A stretch of 64,000 nt of DNA from Usitatibacter palustris (GTDB lineage Bacteria; Pseudomonadota; Gammaproteobacteria; Burkholderiales; Usitatibacteraceae). The first letter of the stretch is position 1; the number at the start of each line of letters is the position of its first letter. The notes beneath the pieces were generated by a model that had not been told where the DNA came from, searched no databases, and saw nothing but the letters and a program-made list of their open reading frames with translations. The DNA is taken from assembly GCF_013003985.1 (NCBI RefSeq), contig NZ_CP053073.1, positions 620,001-684,000 on the forward strand, in the 5' to 3' direction. A program made the position numbers and the translations under genes. Of this stretch, positions 35,595 to 43,919 are shown in pieces.

Positions 35595-36035
35595 TCACAG
35601 GCCCCAGACGTGCGCGACGCGGATGTGGCCCTGCTGGCCGTCGCGGTGGCGGACCTTCACCCACCCGTCGGCCGCAGGCTCGAGCACTTCGAGGAGCACG
35701 TGCTTGTAGGCCTCGAAGGCGAGTGCGGCCTGCGCGTTGGCCGCCGCGCGCACGTCCGCGAGCGGGACCGTCACGAGGACGGAGCGCCGTTCGCCGAGCG
35801 ACTTGTTCTCGAGCCACGCGACTTCACCGTTCACGTCGCGCACCTTCGTCCACTGGTCGAGCTTCACCAGCACTTCGAACGGGTAGTAGCGGCTCGCGAC
35901 GAAGAGGCGATCGGCTTTCGCCGAGGGCGCGTCGTAGAGGACCGCGGGCTTGTCGCCCAGCGTGCGGAATTCCGCACCCTGGGCCGACAGGGCCACGAGG
36001 CCCAGCGCCGCGAGGAACGCGCCCGCGAGTTTCAT
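35595..36035 (-). CDS. Exported SH3-domain protein
   Basis: 146 residues. A signal peptide (ending SAQG) precedes a bacterial SH3 (SH3_3/SH3_4-like) domain: VLYDAPSAKADRLFVASRYYPFEVLVKLDQWTKVRD, followed by EVAWLENKSL. A second SH3-like repeat may follow at the C-terminus (YKHVLLEVLEPAADGWVKVRHRDGQQGHIRVAHVWG). It probably binds cell-wall or protein ligands in the periplasm. The ATG overlaps the secB stop by one base. The exact role is unknown. Confidence 0.8.
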   Translation of the reverse strand: MKLAGAFLAALGLVALSAQGAEFRTLGDKPAVLYDAPSAKADRLFVASRYYPFEVLVKLDQWTKVRDVNGEVAWLENKSLGERRSVLVTVPLADVRAAANAQAALAFEAYKHVLLEVLEPAADGWVKVRHRDGQQGHIRVAHVWGL

Positions 36036-36514
36036 CAATGCGACGTGGGCGTGATGATTTGCGGAGCGGTCGATTCGGGCACGGCGGCCTGCTGGCGCTG
36101 CGCCGCGTAGAGCTGCTCGAAGTTCACCGGGTTCAGCACGATCGGCGGGAAACCGGCGCGCGTGATGATGTCGGAGATCGTCTCGCGCACGTACGGGAAC
36201 AGGATGTTCGGGCACGCGATGCCGAGGACCGGATCGAGGTCGGCGGCCGGGATGTTGCGGATGATGAAGATGCCCGCCTGGCCCGCTTCGACCAGGAACA
36301 GGGTCTTGTCCTTCACCTTCGCCGTCACGGTGACCGTGAGCGTCGTCTGGTACACGCCGTCTTCGACCGGGGTCGAGTTGTGGTGCAGCTGGATGTCCAC
36401 TTGAGGCTGCTCGCGCTCGAGGAACACCTGCGGGGCGTTCGGGATCTCGAGGGAGATGTCCTTCACGTAGATCTTCTCGATGGTGAAGACCGGCTGGTTC
36501 TGTGCGTCGCTCAT
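36035..36514 (-). CDS. secB: Protein-export chaperone SecB
   Basis: 159 residues, the normal SecB size. The EKIYVKDISLEIPNAPQVF start, VTVTAKVKDKTLFLVE, the ACPNILFPYVRETISD segment and the acidic/hydrophobic layout are family hallmarks. It keeps preproteins unfolded and hands them to the SecA zinc tail, which is intact in this window. GAAGGAAGC lies upstream of the ATG. grxC lies 44 bp upstream on the same strand. Confidence 0.97.
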   Translation of the reverse strand: MSDAQNQPVFTIEKIYVKDISLEIPNAPQVFLEREQPQVDIQLHHNSTPVEDGVYQTTLTVTVTAKVKDKTLFLVEAGQAGIFIIRNIPAADLDPVLGIACPNILFPYVRETISDIITRAGFPPIVLNPVNFEQLYAAQRQQAAVPESTAPQIITPTSH

Positions 36515-36558
36515 GAAGCTTCCTTCTGGGTGATGACCGGTGATCGGCTGCCCGCGCC

Positions 36559-36819
36559 TTACGGTGCGGAGAGCAGCGCTTCGAGGCCGCCCGCCCGGTC
36601 GAGGGCGGCCAGGTCGTCGTATCCGCCGACATGGCGGTCGCCGACATAAATCTGGGGAACCGTGCGCCGCCCCGTGCGGCTGACCATTTCTTCGCGCCGT
36701 TCGGGTTCGAGGTCGACGCGGACCTTCTCGATCTCCGCCACGCCTTTCGCGCGCAGCAACCGCTCGGCCATCTGGCAGAACGGGCACACCGCGGTGGAAT
36801 ACATCACCACGCGCGCCAT
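36559..36819 (-). CDS. grxC: Glutaredoxin 3
   Basis: 86 residues. The redox motif CPFC is at residues 12-15, followed by the TVPQIYVGDRHVGGYDDL glutathione-binding segment. Thiol-disulfide oxidoreductase using glutathione, in the cytoplasm. The frame runs 17 codons further upstream, but the ATG at 36819 gives the standard N-terminus (MARVVMYST). It sits 4 bp after the rhodanese-like gene and upstream of secB, as in other Betaproteobacteria. Confidence 0.94.
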   Translation of the reverse strand: MARVVMYSTAVCPFCQMAERLLRAKGVAEIEKVRVDLEPERREEMVSRTGRRTVPQIYVGDRHVGGYDDLAALDRAGGLEALLSAP

Positions 36820-36823
36820 GGCT

Positions 36824-37237
36824 TCACTTCTCCACCGGCAGGCCGGCTTGCTGCCAGGCCGCGAGGCCACCCTTGAGGGTGTAGGCGGTCGTGAAACCGG
36901 CCTTCTTGAGGATGCGAGAGGCCGCTCCGGCGCGTGCGCCGCTGCCGATGACCAGCACCGGCTTTTCCTTGTACTTGCGGATCTCCTCGATGCGACCCTC
37001 GAGGTCGGCCGCGGGAATGTTCCGGGAGCGCGGCAGATGGCCCGCGGTGAATTCGGCGGCGTCGCGCACGTCGAGCACGAGGCTGGTGCCCTGGTTCATG
37101 AGGCGCGTGGCCTCGAGCGTGCCCAACTGCTCGCCTCCTGCGCCCACGAGCTTCGAGAGCTCGGGCCATACCAGCATCACGCCACTCGCCAGGAACAGCG
37201 CGACCAGCGCCACGTTGTTGATCAAGAATTCGCCCAC
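36824..37237 (-). CDS. Membrane-anchored rhodanese-like protein lacking the catalytic Cys
   Basis: 137 residues. One N-terminal membrane helix (about 8-24) is followed by a rhodanese domain with the conserved LVLDVRDAAEFTAGHLPRSRNIPAADLEGR. In active enzymes the loop after strand PVLVI carries Cys; here it reads VIGSGARAGAAS, so there is no active-site Cys. It resembles E. coli YibN, which also neighbours grxC and secB. Sulfurtransferase activity is therefore doubtful, and a binding role is more likely. Confidence 0.88.
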   Translation of the reverse strand: MGEFLINNVALVALFLASGVMLVWPELSKLVGAGGEQLGTLEATRLMNQGTSLVLDVRDAAEFTAGHLPRSRNIPAADLEGRIEEIRKYKEKPVLVIGSGARAGAASRILKKAGFTTAYTLKGGLAAWQQAGLPVEK

Positions 37238-37280
37238 GGGATTCCTTGCAGGGGAACAACACTTCGGAGAGGGCGAGATT

Positions 37281-37601
37281 TTACCAGAGGACGGCGGCCT
37301 GAATGAGCCAGAGCGTGGTCATTCCCGCGACGATGGTCGCCATGGCGTTGCGGGTACGGGCGGCCACGACCATGGCGACGAGCCCGGCGATCCAGCGCGG
37401 ATTGGCGATCGTGAGATCGACAACCCCTTGCGGCATCGCGAGCCCGGGCAGGACGATGGCCGCGAGCACGGCCGGCGGCACGAACGCGAGCGCCACGCGG
37501 AATGCATGGGGAAACTTGTGCGGGTCGGCGAACAGGATGAACGAGGCCCGCGTGAGAAACGTGAGCAGGCCGACTCCGAAGATCGCCAGCCAGGTGGTCA
37601 T
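37281..37601 (-). CDS. AzlD family branched-chain amino acid transport subunit
   Basis: 106 residues with about four membrane helices and the family's TFLTRASFILF start and LAFVPPAVLAAIVLPGL middle. AzlD pairs with the larger AzlC subunit to export branched-chain amino acids. The start overlaps the azlC stop by ATGA. Only about 40 bp separate its stop from the rhodanese gene start. Confidence 0.88.
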   Translation of the reverse strand: MTTWLAIFGVGLLTFLTRASFILFADPHKFPHAFRVALAFVPPAVLAAIVLPGLAMPQGVVDLTIANPRWIAGLVAMVVAARTRNAMATIVAGMTTLWLIQAAVLW

Positions 37602-38302
37602 CGCTTCCTCCACGCTTCGATCGCCACGCCTGCGGCGATGCCCGAGAGCGACGCCGCGACGAGGGACAACCGGTAGGGAAGACCGGCGGCGATCAGCGCC
37701 ACGGCGCCGGCGACGATGGCCGCCCCGAGGTCGGCGCGCGTGCGCACCGCGGGCACCAGCAGCGAGAGGAAAGTGAGGACGACGACGAAATCGAGCGACC
37801 AGTTCGCGGGGATCTGCGCGCCGGCGACCGCGCCGATGGTGACGGCGAGTTGCCACGTCACGTAGAGCGTGAGGCCGGTGCCGAGGAAGTGCCAGTGGCG
37901 CTCGCCCGGGCCGCCCGGCTCGCTGAAGCGCCTGGTGCCCATGGCGAAACCCTGGTCGGTCATCAGGTAGCCGATCAGCGAGCGCCAGCGTGGCGACAGA
38001 TGCGCGACGTGCGGCGAGAGCGATGCGCTGTACATCAGGTGGCGCAAGCTCAACACGAGCACGGCGGCGAAGATCACGGGCAGGGGCGACGCCGTCGCGA
38101 GCAGCTGGCAGGTGATCATCTGCGCGATTCCCGAGAACGTGATCACGGAGAGCGCGATCGTCTCGAACGCGCTGAGGCCCGCGGCCACGCCCGCGACACC
38201 GGCCACGAATCCGAACGGAACGGTTCCCGCGAGGATGGGCATGGCCTCGCGCGCGCCGGCATAGAACTCGCGGCGCGCTTCGTCGTTGGGAAAGGGATTC
38301 AC
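37598..38302 (-). CDS. AzlC family branched-chain amino acid exporter subunit
   Basis: 234 residues with several membrane helices. The opening EFYAGAREAMPILAGTVPFG and the LRHLMYSASLSPH motif are characteristic of AzlC/YgaZ. Together with AzlD it forms a LIV-E type exporter. TACAAT on the minus strand at 38328-38323 is a likely -10 box, within the divergent region shared with gpmA. Confidence 0.9.
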   Translation of the reverse strand: MNPFPNDEARREFYAGAREAMPILAGTVPFGFVAGVAGVAAGLSAFETIALSVITFSGIAQMITCQLLATASPLPVIFAAVLVLSLRHLMYSASLSPHVAHLSPRWRSLIGYLMTDQGFAMGTRRFSEPGGPGERHWHFLGTGLTLYVTWQLAVTIGAVAGAQIPANWSLDFVVVLTFLSLLVPAVRTRADLGAAIVAGAVALIAAGLPYRLSLVAASLSGIAAGVAIEAWRKR

Positions 38303-38335
38303 GGCGTGCGGGGAAAATCACGATTGTACGGGTGC

Positions 38336-38341
38336 TAACAT
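38336..38341 (+). promoter_or_regulatory. gpmA -10 box, predicted leaderless start
   Basis: TAACAT ends 6 nt before the gpmA ATG at 38348, placing +1 on the start codon. There is no Shine-Dalgarno in the intervening TTGCGC, and no clear -35. It lies head-to-head with the azlC -10 (38323-38328). Confidence 0.45.
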
Positions 38342-38347
38342 TTGCGC

Positions 38348-39094
38348 ATGAAAAAGATCGTTCTGCTCCGCCACGGCGAGAGCATCTGGAACAAGGAAAA
38401 CCGCTTCACGGGCTGGACCGACGTGGGGCTTTCGCCGCACGGCATGGAGGAGGCGCGCAAGGCGGGCGAGCTCCTCGCCGCCGAGGGCTACGACTTCGAT
38501 CTCGCATTCACGTCGCTGCTCAAGCGCGCGATCCGCACGCTCGATTTCGCGCTCGAGGCGCTCGACCGTTCGTGGATCCCGGTCGAGAAGGACTGGCGGC
38601 TCAACGAACGCCACTACGGCGCGCTGCAAGGCCTCAACAAGGCCGAAACCGCGGCGAAGTTCGGCGATGAGCAGGTGCACGTCTGGCGGCGCAGCTACGA
38701 CACGCCGCCGCCCGCGCTCGACGAGAACGATGAACGCCATCCCTCGCGCGACCGCCGCTACGCGGGCCTCAGCGCGTCGGAGCTTCCGCGCACCGAATGC
38801 CTCAAGGACACGGTGGAGCGCGTGGTGCCGTACTGGACGAAGATGATCGCGCCCGCGATCGCCTCGGGCCAGCGCGTGCTCGTCGCGGCTCACGGCAACA
38901 GCCTTCGGGCCCTCGTGAAGCATCTCGATGGCGTCGGCGACGATGAGATCGTCGGACTCAACATTCCCACGGCCGCGCCGCTCGTCTACGAGCTCGACGA
39001 CCACCTCAAGCCTTTGCGTCACTACTACCTGGGCGACGCGGAGGCGATCGCAAAGGCCGCCGCCGCCGTGGCGAACCAGGGGAAGGCGCGTTAG
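38348..39094 (+). CDS. gpmA: 2,3-bisphosphoglycerate-dependent phosphoglycerate mutase
   Basis: 248 residues. The phosphohistidine motif LLRHGES (His9), the [13 protein letters not shown] loop and the second histidine in [12 protein letters not shown] are intact. It interconverts 3- and 2-phosphoglycerate in glycolysis. A TTG two codons upstream (38342) keeps the frame but the ATG gives the family N-terminus [10 protein letters not shown]. Next gene starts 4 bp downstream. Confidence 0.97.
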   Translation: MKKIVLLRHGESIWNKENRFTGWTDVGLSPHGMEEARKAGELLAAEGYDFDLAFTSLLKRAIRTLDFALEALDRSWIPVEKDWRLNERHYGALQGLNKAETAAKFGDEQVHVWRRSYDTPPPALDENDERHPSRDRRYAGLSASELPRTECLKDTVERVVPYWTKMIAPAIASGQRVLVAAHGNSLRALVKHLDGVGDDEIVGLNIPTAAPLVYELDDHLKPLRHYYLGDAEAIAKAAAAVANQGKAR

Positions 39095-39098
39095 CGCA

Positions 39099-40286
39099 AT
39101 GGCGCGCGCGCGCCTCGCGGCCGCGTTCGCCCTGCTGCTCGCATTCGCCGTACCGACGACGGGCCAGGGCCGCGCCAACGAGGCGGACCTGCGCGAATTG
39201 CGCGGCCGCATCGAGAAACTGCAGAAGGAGCTCGCCGACGCCGAGGGCGCGCGCGGCGGTGCGCTCGACGAGCTGCGCGCGAGCGAGAAAGCCGTGAGCG
39301 AGGCCAAGCGCGCACTCTTCGAGCTCGCGGGCGCCGAGCGCGGGATCCAGTCGGACCTCGAAAAGCTTGCGGCGCGCTCGCGCGACGCGCGCGCGGCGAT
39401 CGCCACGCAGGAAGCGGCGGCCGAACGCCTGTTACGCCTGCAATACTTCCAGGGGGCTCCGGACCGTTTGCGGTTGCTGCTTGAAGGCCGCGACGCCGCT
39501 GAAGTTGCCCGCCAGCTGCAGTACTACGGCTACATCCAGCGCGCGCGCGCCGAGCTGATCGTGCAGCTGCGCCAGGGCGCGGCCGAAGTCGAATCGCTCG
39601 AGCGCGAAGCGCGCACGCGACGCGAGGCGCTCACCGAGAACCAGGCTGCGCAGGAACGCGAAGCAAAACGCCTCGATCGAGAGCGAGCGGAGCGCGCTGT
39701 CGTGGTGCAGCGACTGGCCGGGGATATCGAGCGCAGCAAGCGCGAGATCGGCAAGCTCAAGCGCGACGAAGCCCGACTCGCGAAACTGGTCGAGGAAATC
39801 GCACGACGCCTCGCGAAACCGCCTGCGGACGCCACGAAACCGAAGGGTCGCGCGATCGACGAAGTAGCCGATGCGTCGCTCGCGCTGAAACCTTTTGCAA
39901 CATTGAAAGGCCGATTGAAACTGCCGGTGCGTGGGGAACTCACTGGCCGTTACGGAAGTCCACGTGAAGAGGGAGGCGCCACGTGGAAAGGACTCTTCAT
40001 CAAGGCCTCAGCGGGTGAAACGGTCCGGGCCGTCGCCGACGGCCAGGTGGTCTACGCCGATTGGCTTCGTGGCTTCGGAAATCTCCTCATTCTCGACCAT
40101 GGCAAGGCGTACATGAGCCTGTACGCCTACAACGAGGGACTGCTCCGGCAAGTCGGTGATCGCGTGCGCAGCGGCGACGCGATTGCGCAGGTGGGCGACT
40201 CGGGTGGGGCGGGGGAATCGGGTTTATACTTTGAACTGCGTCAGGACGGGAAACCGTTCGATCCAATGCGCTGGGTTGCACCGTAA
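39099..40286 (+). CDS. EnvC-like murein hydrolase activator (degenerate M23 domain)
   Basis: 395 residues. A signal peptide (about 1-22) is followed by a long coiled coil (about 25-245) and a C-terminal LytM-type domain. The zinc ligands are lost: the HxxxD position reads WKGLFIKAS and the final HxH position reads GLYFELR. This is the pattern of EnvC, which activates AmiA/AmiB amidases during septum splitting rather than cutting the wall itself. It lies between gpmA and a CtpA protease, a conserved proteobacterial arrangement. Confidence 0.9.
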   Translation: MARARLAAAFALLLAFAVPTTGQGRANEADLRELRGRIEKLQKELADAEGARGGALDELRASEKAVSEAKRALFELAGAERGIQSDLEKLAARSRDARAAIATQEAAAERLLRLQYFQGAPDRLRLLLEGRDAAEVARQLQYYGYIQRARAELIVQLRQGAAEVESLEREARTRREALTENQAAQEREAKRLDRERAERAVVVQRLAGDIERSKREIGKLKRDEARLAKLVEEIARRLAKPPADATKPKGRAIDEVADASLALKPFATLKGRLKLPVRGELTGRYGSPREEGGATWKGLFIKASAGETVRAVADGQVVYADWLRGFGNLLILDHGKAYMSLYAYNEGLLRQVGDRVRSGDAIAQVGDSGGAGESGLYFELRQDGKPFDPMRWVAP

Positions 40287-40303
40287 AACCGGAGGTGGCG
40301 ACG

Positions 40304-41776
40304 ATGGGAATCAAGTTCAACCAGGCAGGTCTCGTGGCAATCGGCGCAGCACTGGGCGTGGCCGCAAGCCTGCACTTCTCCGCGGTCGCCGACCGACAAG
40401 CCACGACGCTGCAGCTTCCCGTCGACGACTTGCGCCTCTTCAGCGAGGTGTTCGGGCGCATCAAGAGCGACTACGTCGAGCCCGTCGAGGACAAGAAGCT
40501 CCTCAAGGAAGCGATCAACGGAATGCTCACGGGGCTCGATCCCCACTCCGCCTTCCTCGACCAGGAGGCGTATCGCGACCTCCAGGTTGGCACGCAAGGT
40601 GAATTCGGCGGCCTCGGCATCGAAGTCGGCGCCGAAGACGGATTCGTGAAAGTCGTCGCGCCGATCGAAGACACGCCGGCGTTCCGCGCGGGCATCAAGG
40701 CGGGCGACCTCATCATCAAGCTCGACGACACTTCGCTCAAGGGTGTGAGCCTGTCGGATGCCGTGAAGAAGATGCGCGGCAAGCCCAACACCGAAGTTCG
40801 CCTCACGGTGTTGCGCAAGGACGAAGCGCAACCGCTCGACTTCGTGCTTCGACGCGACGTGATCCGCGTGAAGAGCGTGAAGGCCCGCATGCTCGAGCCG
40901 GGCTACGGCCTGGTCCGCATCACGCAATTCCAGGAGCACACGGGCGAGAACCTCGTCACCGCGGTGAACGATCTCTACAAGCAGTCGGGCGGCGAGATGA
41001 AGGGCCTCGTGCTCGACCTGCGCCTCAATCCCGGCGGGCTGCTCAATTCCGCAGTTGCCGTGTCCGCCGCATTCCTTCCGAAGAACGCGCTCGTCGTGTA
41101 CACCGACGGCCGCACGGAAGACGCGCGCATGCGCCTGGTCGCGAGCAAGGAGAACTACGTTCGCGGTGCATTCAAGGACGACTACCTCGCGAAGATGCCC
41201 GCCGGTTCCAAGACCGTGCCGCTCGTCGTGCTTGTGAACGGCGCTTCCGCATCGGCTTCGGAAATCGTCGCCGGCGCGTTGCAGGACCACAAGCGCGCGA
41301 CCATCATCGGCACGCAGACATTCGGCAAGGGCTCCGTGCAGACAATCCTGCCGCTGCCCAACAACCAGGCCGTGAAGCTCACGACCGCACGCTATTACAC
41401 GCCGGGCGGCCGCTCGATCCAGGCGAAGGGCATCGCACCCGACCATGTGGTCGAAGACGCTGCCGAGAATCGCATCGTCCTGCGTGAAGTGGACCTGCAG
41501 CACCACCTCGCGGGCGAGGACGACAAGGAAGGCAAGGCCGCCAGGGATGCGAAGGCCGGCAAGCCGGCCGACAAGGTGATCGCGGGCACCACCAGCGGTC
41601 CCGGTGCCACCGCACCGCGCATCGCGCCGAAGGCGGCGCCCAAGGGCGACAAGGCGGCGGCCGAAAAGGTCGACCCCAATGCCAAGAAGGAAGACGTGCA
41701 GCTCAACGCCGCGCTCAACTTCCTGAAGGGCGTGCCCATCGCCCCGGCCCCGACCACCACGGCCGCGGTGAAGTAA
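40304..41776 (+). CDS. S41 family C-terminal processing peptidase
   Basis: 490 residues. An N-terminal membrane or signal segment leads to a PDZ domain (about residues 85-175; GLGIEVGAEDGFVKVVAPIEDTPAFRAG) and the S41 catalytic core, with Ser in NGASASASEIVAGAL and Lys in TFGKGSVQTI as the dyad. A low-complexity Ala/Lys/Pro tail follows. A GTG nine bases upstream (40295) is possible, but GGAGG at 40291-40295 serves the ATG at 40304. It cleaves periplasmic proteins or their C-termini. Confidence 0.92.
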   Translation: MGIKFNQAGLVAIGAALGVAASLHFSAVADRQATTLQLPVDDLRLFSEVFGRIKSDYVEPVEDKKLLKEAINGMLTGLDPHSAFLDQEAYRDLQVGTQGEFGGLGIEVGAEDGFVKVVAPIEDTPAFRAGIKAGDLIIKLDDTSLKGVSLSDAVKKMRGKPNTEVRLTVLRKDEAQPLDFVLRRDVIRVKSVKARMLEPGYGLVRITQFQEHTGENLVTAVNDLYKQSGGEMKGLVLDLRLNPGGLLNSAVAVSAAFLPKNALVVYTDGRTEDARMRLVASKENYVRGAFKDDYLAKMPAGSKTVPLVVLVNGASASASEIVAGALQDHKRATIIGTQTFGKGSVQTILPLPNNQAVKLTTARYYTPGGRSIQAKGIAPDHVVEDAAENRIVLREVDLQHHLAGEDDKEGKAARDAKAGKPADKVIAGTTSGPGATAPRIAPKAAPKGDKAAAEKVDPNAKKEDVQLNAALNFLKGVPIAPAPTTTAAVK

Positions 41777-41789
41777 CGCGGCGGACGCC

Positions 41790-42554
41790 GTGGATGACCA
41801 ACAGCGCCTTCGTTATAGCCGTCACCTACTGCTGAACGAGTTCGGCGAGGAAGCGCAGGAGCGCCTCCTTGCCGCCCACGCGCTGGTCCTCGGCGCAGGG
41901 GGCCTGGGCTCCTCCGCACTGCTCTACCTCGCATCGAGCGGCATCGGCCGCATCACCATCGTCGATGGCGACACCGTGGAGCTCACGAACCTGCAACGCC
42001 AGGTCGTGCATCGCAACGAATCGATTGGCGAGCCCAAGGCGCTCTCGGCTGCGGCCACGCTGCGCGCGATCAATCCCGATATCCGCGTCGATGCCCTCGT
42101 CGAACGCGTGGGTCCCGAACGGCTGGCCGCGCTCGTTCGCGATGCCGACGTGGTCCTCGATTGCTCTGACAACTTCGCCACGCGCCACGCGCTCAACCGC
42201 GCCTGCATCGCCGCGTCGAAACCGCTGGTGTCGGGGGCGGGCATCCGCTTCGATGGCCAGGTCGCGGTGTTCGACCTGCGCGAGGCCGGCGCGCCGTGCT
42301 ACCACTGCCTGTTCCCGGAAACGGACGAATCCTGCGACGAGCGCTGCGCGACTCTCGGCGTTTTTGCGCCGTTGGTCGGCTTGATCGGCACGATGCAGGC
42401 CCAGGAAGCTATAAAGATCGTTGCGCGCATCGGCGAATCGCTCGCCGGGCGCCTGCTGATCTATGAGGCACTCGCGGCGCGCTGGCACGAAGTGCGCCTC
42501 GTGCGGGATCCACATTGCGCAGCCTGCGGCGTGAAGCGCGCCGTCGCTGCCTGA
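41790..42554 (+). CDS. HesA/MoeB/ThiF family E1-like adenylyltransferase
   Basis: 254 residues from GTG. The nucleotide fold VLGAGGLGSSALLYLASSGIG, the NLQRQ motif, the DCSDNFATR segment and two zinc CxxC pairs (CYHC, CAAC) are present, and CATLGVFAPLVG contains the candidate thioester cysteine. It activates the C-terminus of a ubiquitin-like sulfur carrier (MoaD or ThiS). MoeB and ThiF cannot be separated here since no moa or thi gene adjoins it. Confidence 0.92.
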   Translation: MDDQQRLRYSRHLLLNEFGEEAQERLLAAHALVLGAGGLGSSALLYLASSGIGRITIVDGDTVELTNLQRQVVHRNESIGEPKALSAAATLRAINPDIRVDALVERVGPERLAALVRDADVVLDCSDNFATRHALNRACIAASKPLVSGAGIRFDGQVAVFDLREAGAPCYHCLFPETDESCDERCATLGVFAPLVGLIGTMQAQEAIKIVARIGESLAGRLLIYEALAARWHEVRLVRDPHCAACGVKRAVAA

Positions 42555-42564
42555 GGAAGGAGCC

Positions 42565-43062
42565 ATGAACGTTGTTCGCGCAGTCGCGTTGATGATCGCC
42601 GTGGTGTCGGTGGGCGTCGCGTCGGGACAGACGCTCTACAAGCTCATCGACAAGAACGGCAAGATCACCTATTCGGAATCGCCGCCGAAAAACTTCGACG
42701 GCAAGGTGATTCGCATGGACATCGACCCCAACGCGAACTCGGCTACGCTCACCAAGCCCGGTGGTGGAGAGGGTGGCGGGGCTGCGTCGATCAAGGGCGA
42801 CCTGAAGAAGGCGGAGAGCAAGCGCAAGGCAGCGGCCGAACGTGCGGCCGGGCTGCGCACCGAGCTCGAGGACGCGAAGAAGGAGCTCGAGGAGGCTCGC
42901 GCCAACCCGGGCGAGGAGAACATCACGTACGCCGGCATTGCCGGGAAGGGGACCAAGCCTGTGCTCACCGAGGCTTATCAGGAGAAACTCGCGGTGATGG
43001 AAAAGAACGTGAAGCTACTCGAGAAACAACTGGCGGAGGCTGAACGCGATGCGCGCTTATAG
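42565..43062 (+). CDS. DUF4124 exported coiled-coil protein
   Basis: 165 residues. A signal peptide (ending ASG) precedes a DUF4124 motif (YKLIDKNGKITYSESPPKNF), a Gly-rich spacer, and a charged coiled coil (about 78-110 and 135-165) with an AYQEKLAVMEKNVKLLEKQL segment. DUF4124 proteins are periplasmic or envelope-associated with no proven activity. It is first of three related genes; its 3' end overlaps the next start by 14 bp. Confidence 0.8.
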   Translation: MNVVRAVALMIAVVSVGVASGQTLYKLIDKNGKITYSESPPKNFDGKVIRMDIDPNANSATLTKPGGGEGGGAASIKGDLKKAESKRKAAAERAAGLRTELEDAKKELEEARANPGEENITYAGIAGKGTKPVLTEAYQEKLAVMEKNVKLLEKQLAEAERDARL

Positions 43063-43342
43063 ACTCATTTTCGCGACCCTGTTGGTCGCATGTCTTTCCG
43101 GACCCACGGCCGCGTGGGCTCAGTCGTCCTCGCAGCGGGTAGACGCGGCCATCATGGCCGTCGACGAGGCGCGTCGCGAGCTCCAGAGCGCGCAGAACAA
43201 TCCCGGACCCGATGACTGGGTCATCGTCGGGGGCGGTCGTCGGGTGCCGTCGCCCGCGTACCAGGCCAAGCTCGAAGCGCTGGAAGCAAAGGTCAAGCGA
43301 GCCGAAGCGGCGCTCGAGGAAGCGAAGCGTGCTGCGCTCTGA
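43049..43342 (+). CDS. Small exported coiled-coil protein
   Basis: 97 residues with a signal peptide ending AWAQ. It lacks DUF4124 but shares the C-terminal module of its neighbours: a Pro/Gly segment (NNPGPDDWVIVGGGRRVPS) followed by [25 protein letters not shown]. Overlap of 14 bp on each side indicates translational coupling. It may represent a paralogue that has lost the DUF4124 part. Function unknown. Confidence 0.7.
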   Translation: MRAYRLIFATLLVACLSGPTAAWAQSSSQRVDAAIMAVDEARRELQSAQNNPGPDDWVIVGGGRRVPSPAYQAKLEALEAKVKRAEAALEEAKRAAL

Positions 43343-43919
43343 GCGCTGCGGAATTGCCGCCGTGTTTGCGGCCCTGCTGGCGTTCCCCTTCGAAGTTCCC
43401 GCGCAAACGATGTACAAGCTCGTCGATCGCGCGGGCAAGGTCTCCTATAGCGACAAGGTCCCGAAGAATTTCGATGGGCAGGTGACGCCGATCGAAACGG
43501 ATCCCGCGAACGTGCAGCCGGCGCCGCTGCCTGCTGCCAAGGGCGCGCCGAAAGGCACCGACGAACCCAAGGCGGACATGAACGCCAAGCGCCGCGCGCA
43601 GCGCGAGCGGCTCCAGGCGGCCATCGACGCCGCCCACGAGCGTCTCGACAAGGCGAAGGCGGCGCTCGCTTCGGGTGTCGACCCCAAGGAAGACGAGTAC
43701 CAGACGATCCAGCAGAAGTACGACGGCAGTGCGAAGGCAGGCCCGCGCTCCAATTGCATGAAGCAGACGGGCGTGGACGGCAAGACGCTCTGGATCTGCC
43801 CGACGATCGTTCCGGGCGAGGCCTACCGCGATCGCATTGCCGCGCTCGAGGCCGAAGTGGCCGCAGCCGAGGCCGAGCTCACGCGCGCGCAGAACGAATA
43901 CCGCCGCAACGTCGACTAG
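43329..43919 (+). CDS. DUF4124 exported coiled-coil protein (second copy)
   Basis: 196 residues from GTG inside the end of the preceding gene. A signal peptide (ending PAQ) is followed by [22 protein letters not shown], clearly homologous to the protein at 42565. A coiled coil, a unique insert with two cysteines ([18 protein letters not shown]), and the same C-terminal [20 protein letters not shown] module follow. Converges with tsaD with a 4-bp overlap. Confidence 0.78.
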   Translation: MLRSERCGIAAVFAALLAFPFEVPAQTMYKLVDRAGKVSYSDKVPKNFDGQVTPIETDPANVQPAPLPAAKGAPKGTDEPKADMNAKRRAQRERLQAAIDAAHERLDKAKAALASGVDPKEDEYQTIQQKYDGSAKAGPRSNCMKQTGVDGKTLWICPTIVPGEAYRDRIAALEAEVAAAEAELTRAQNEYRRNVD

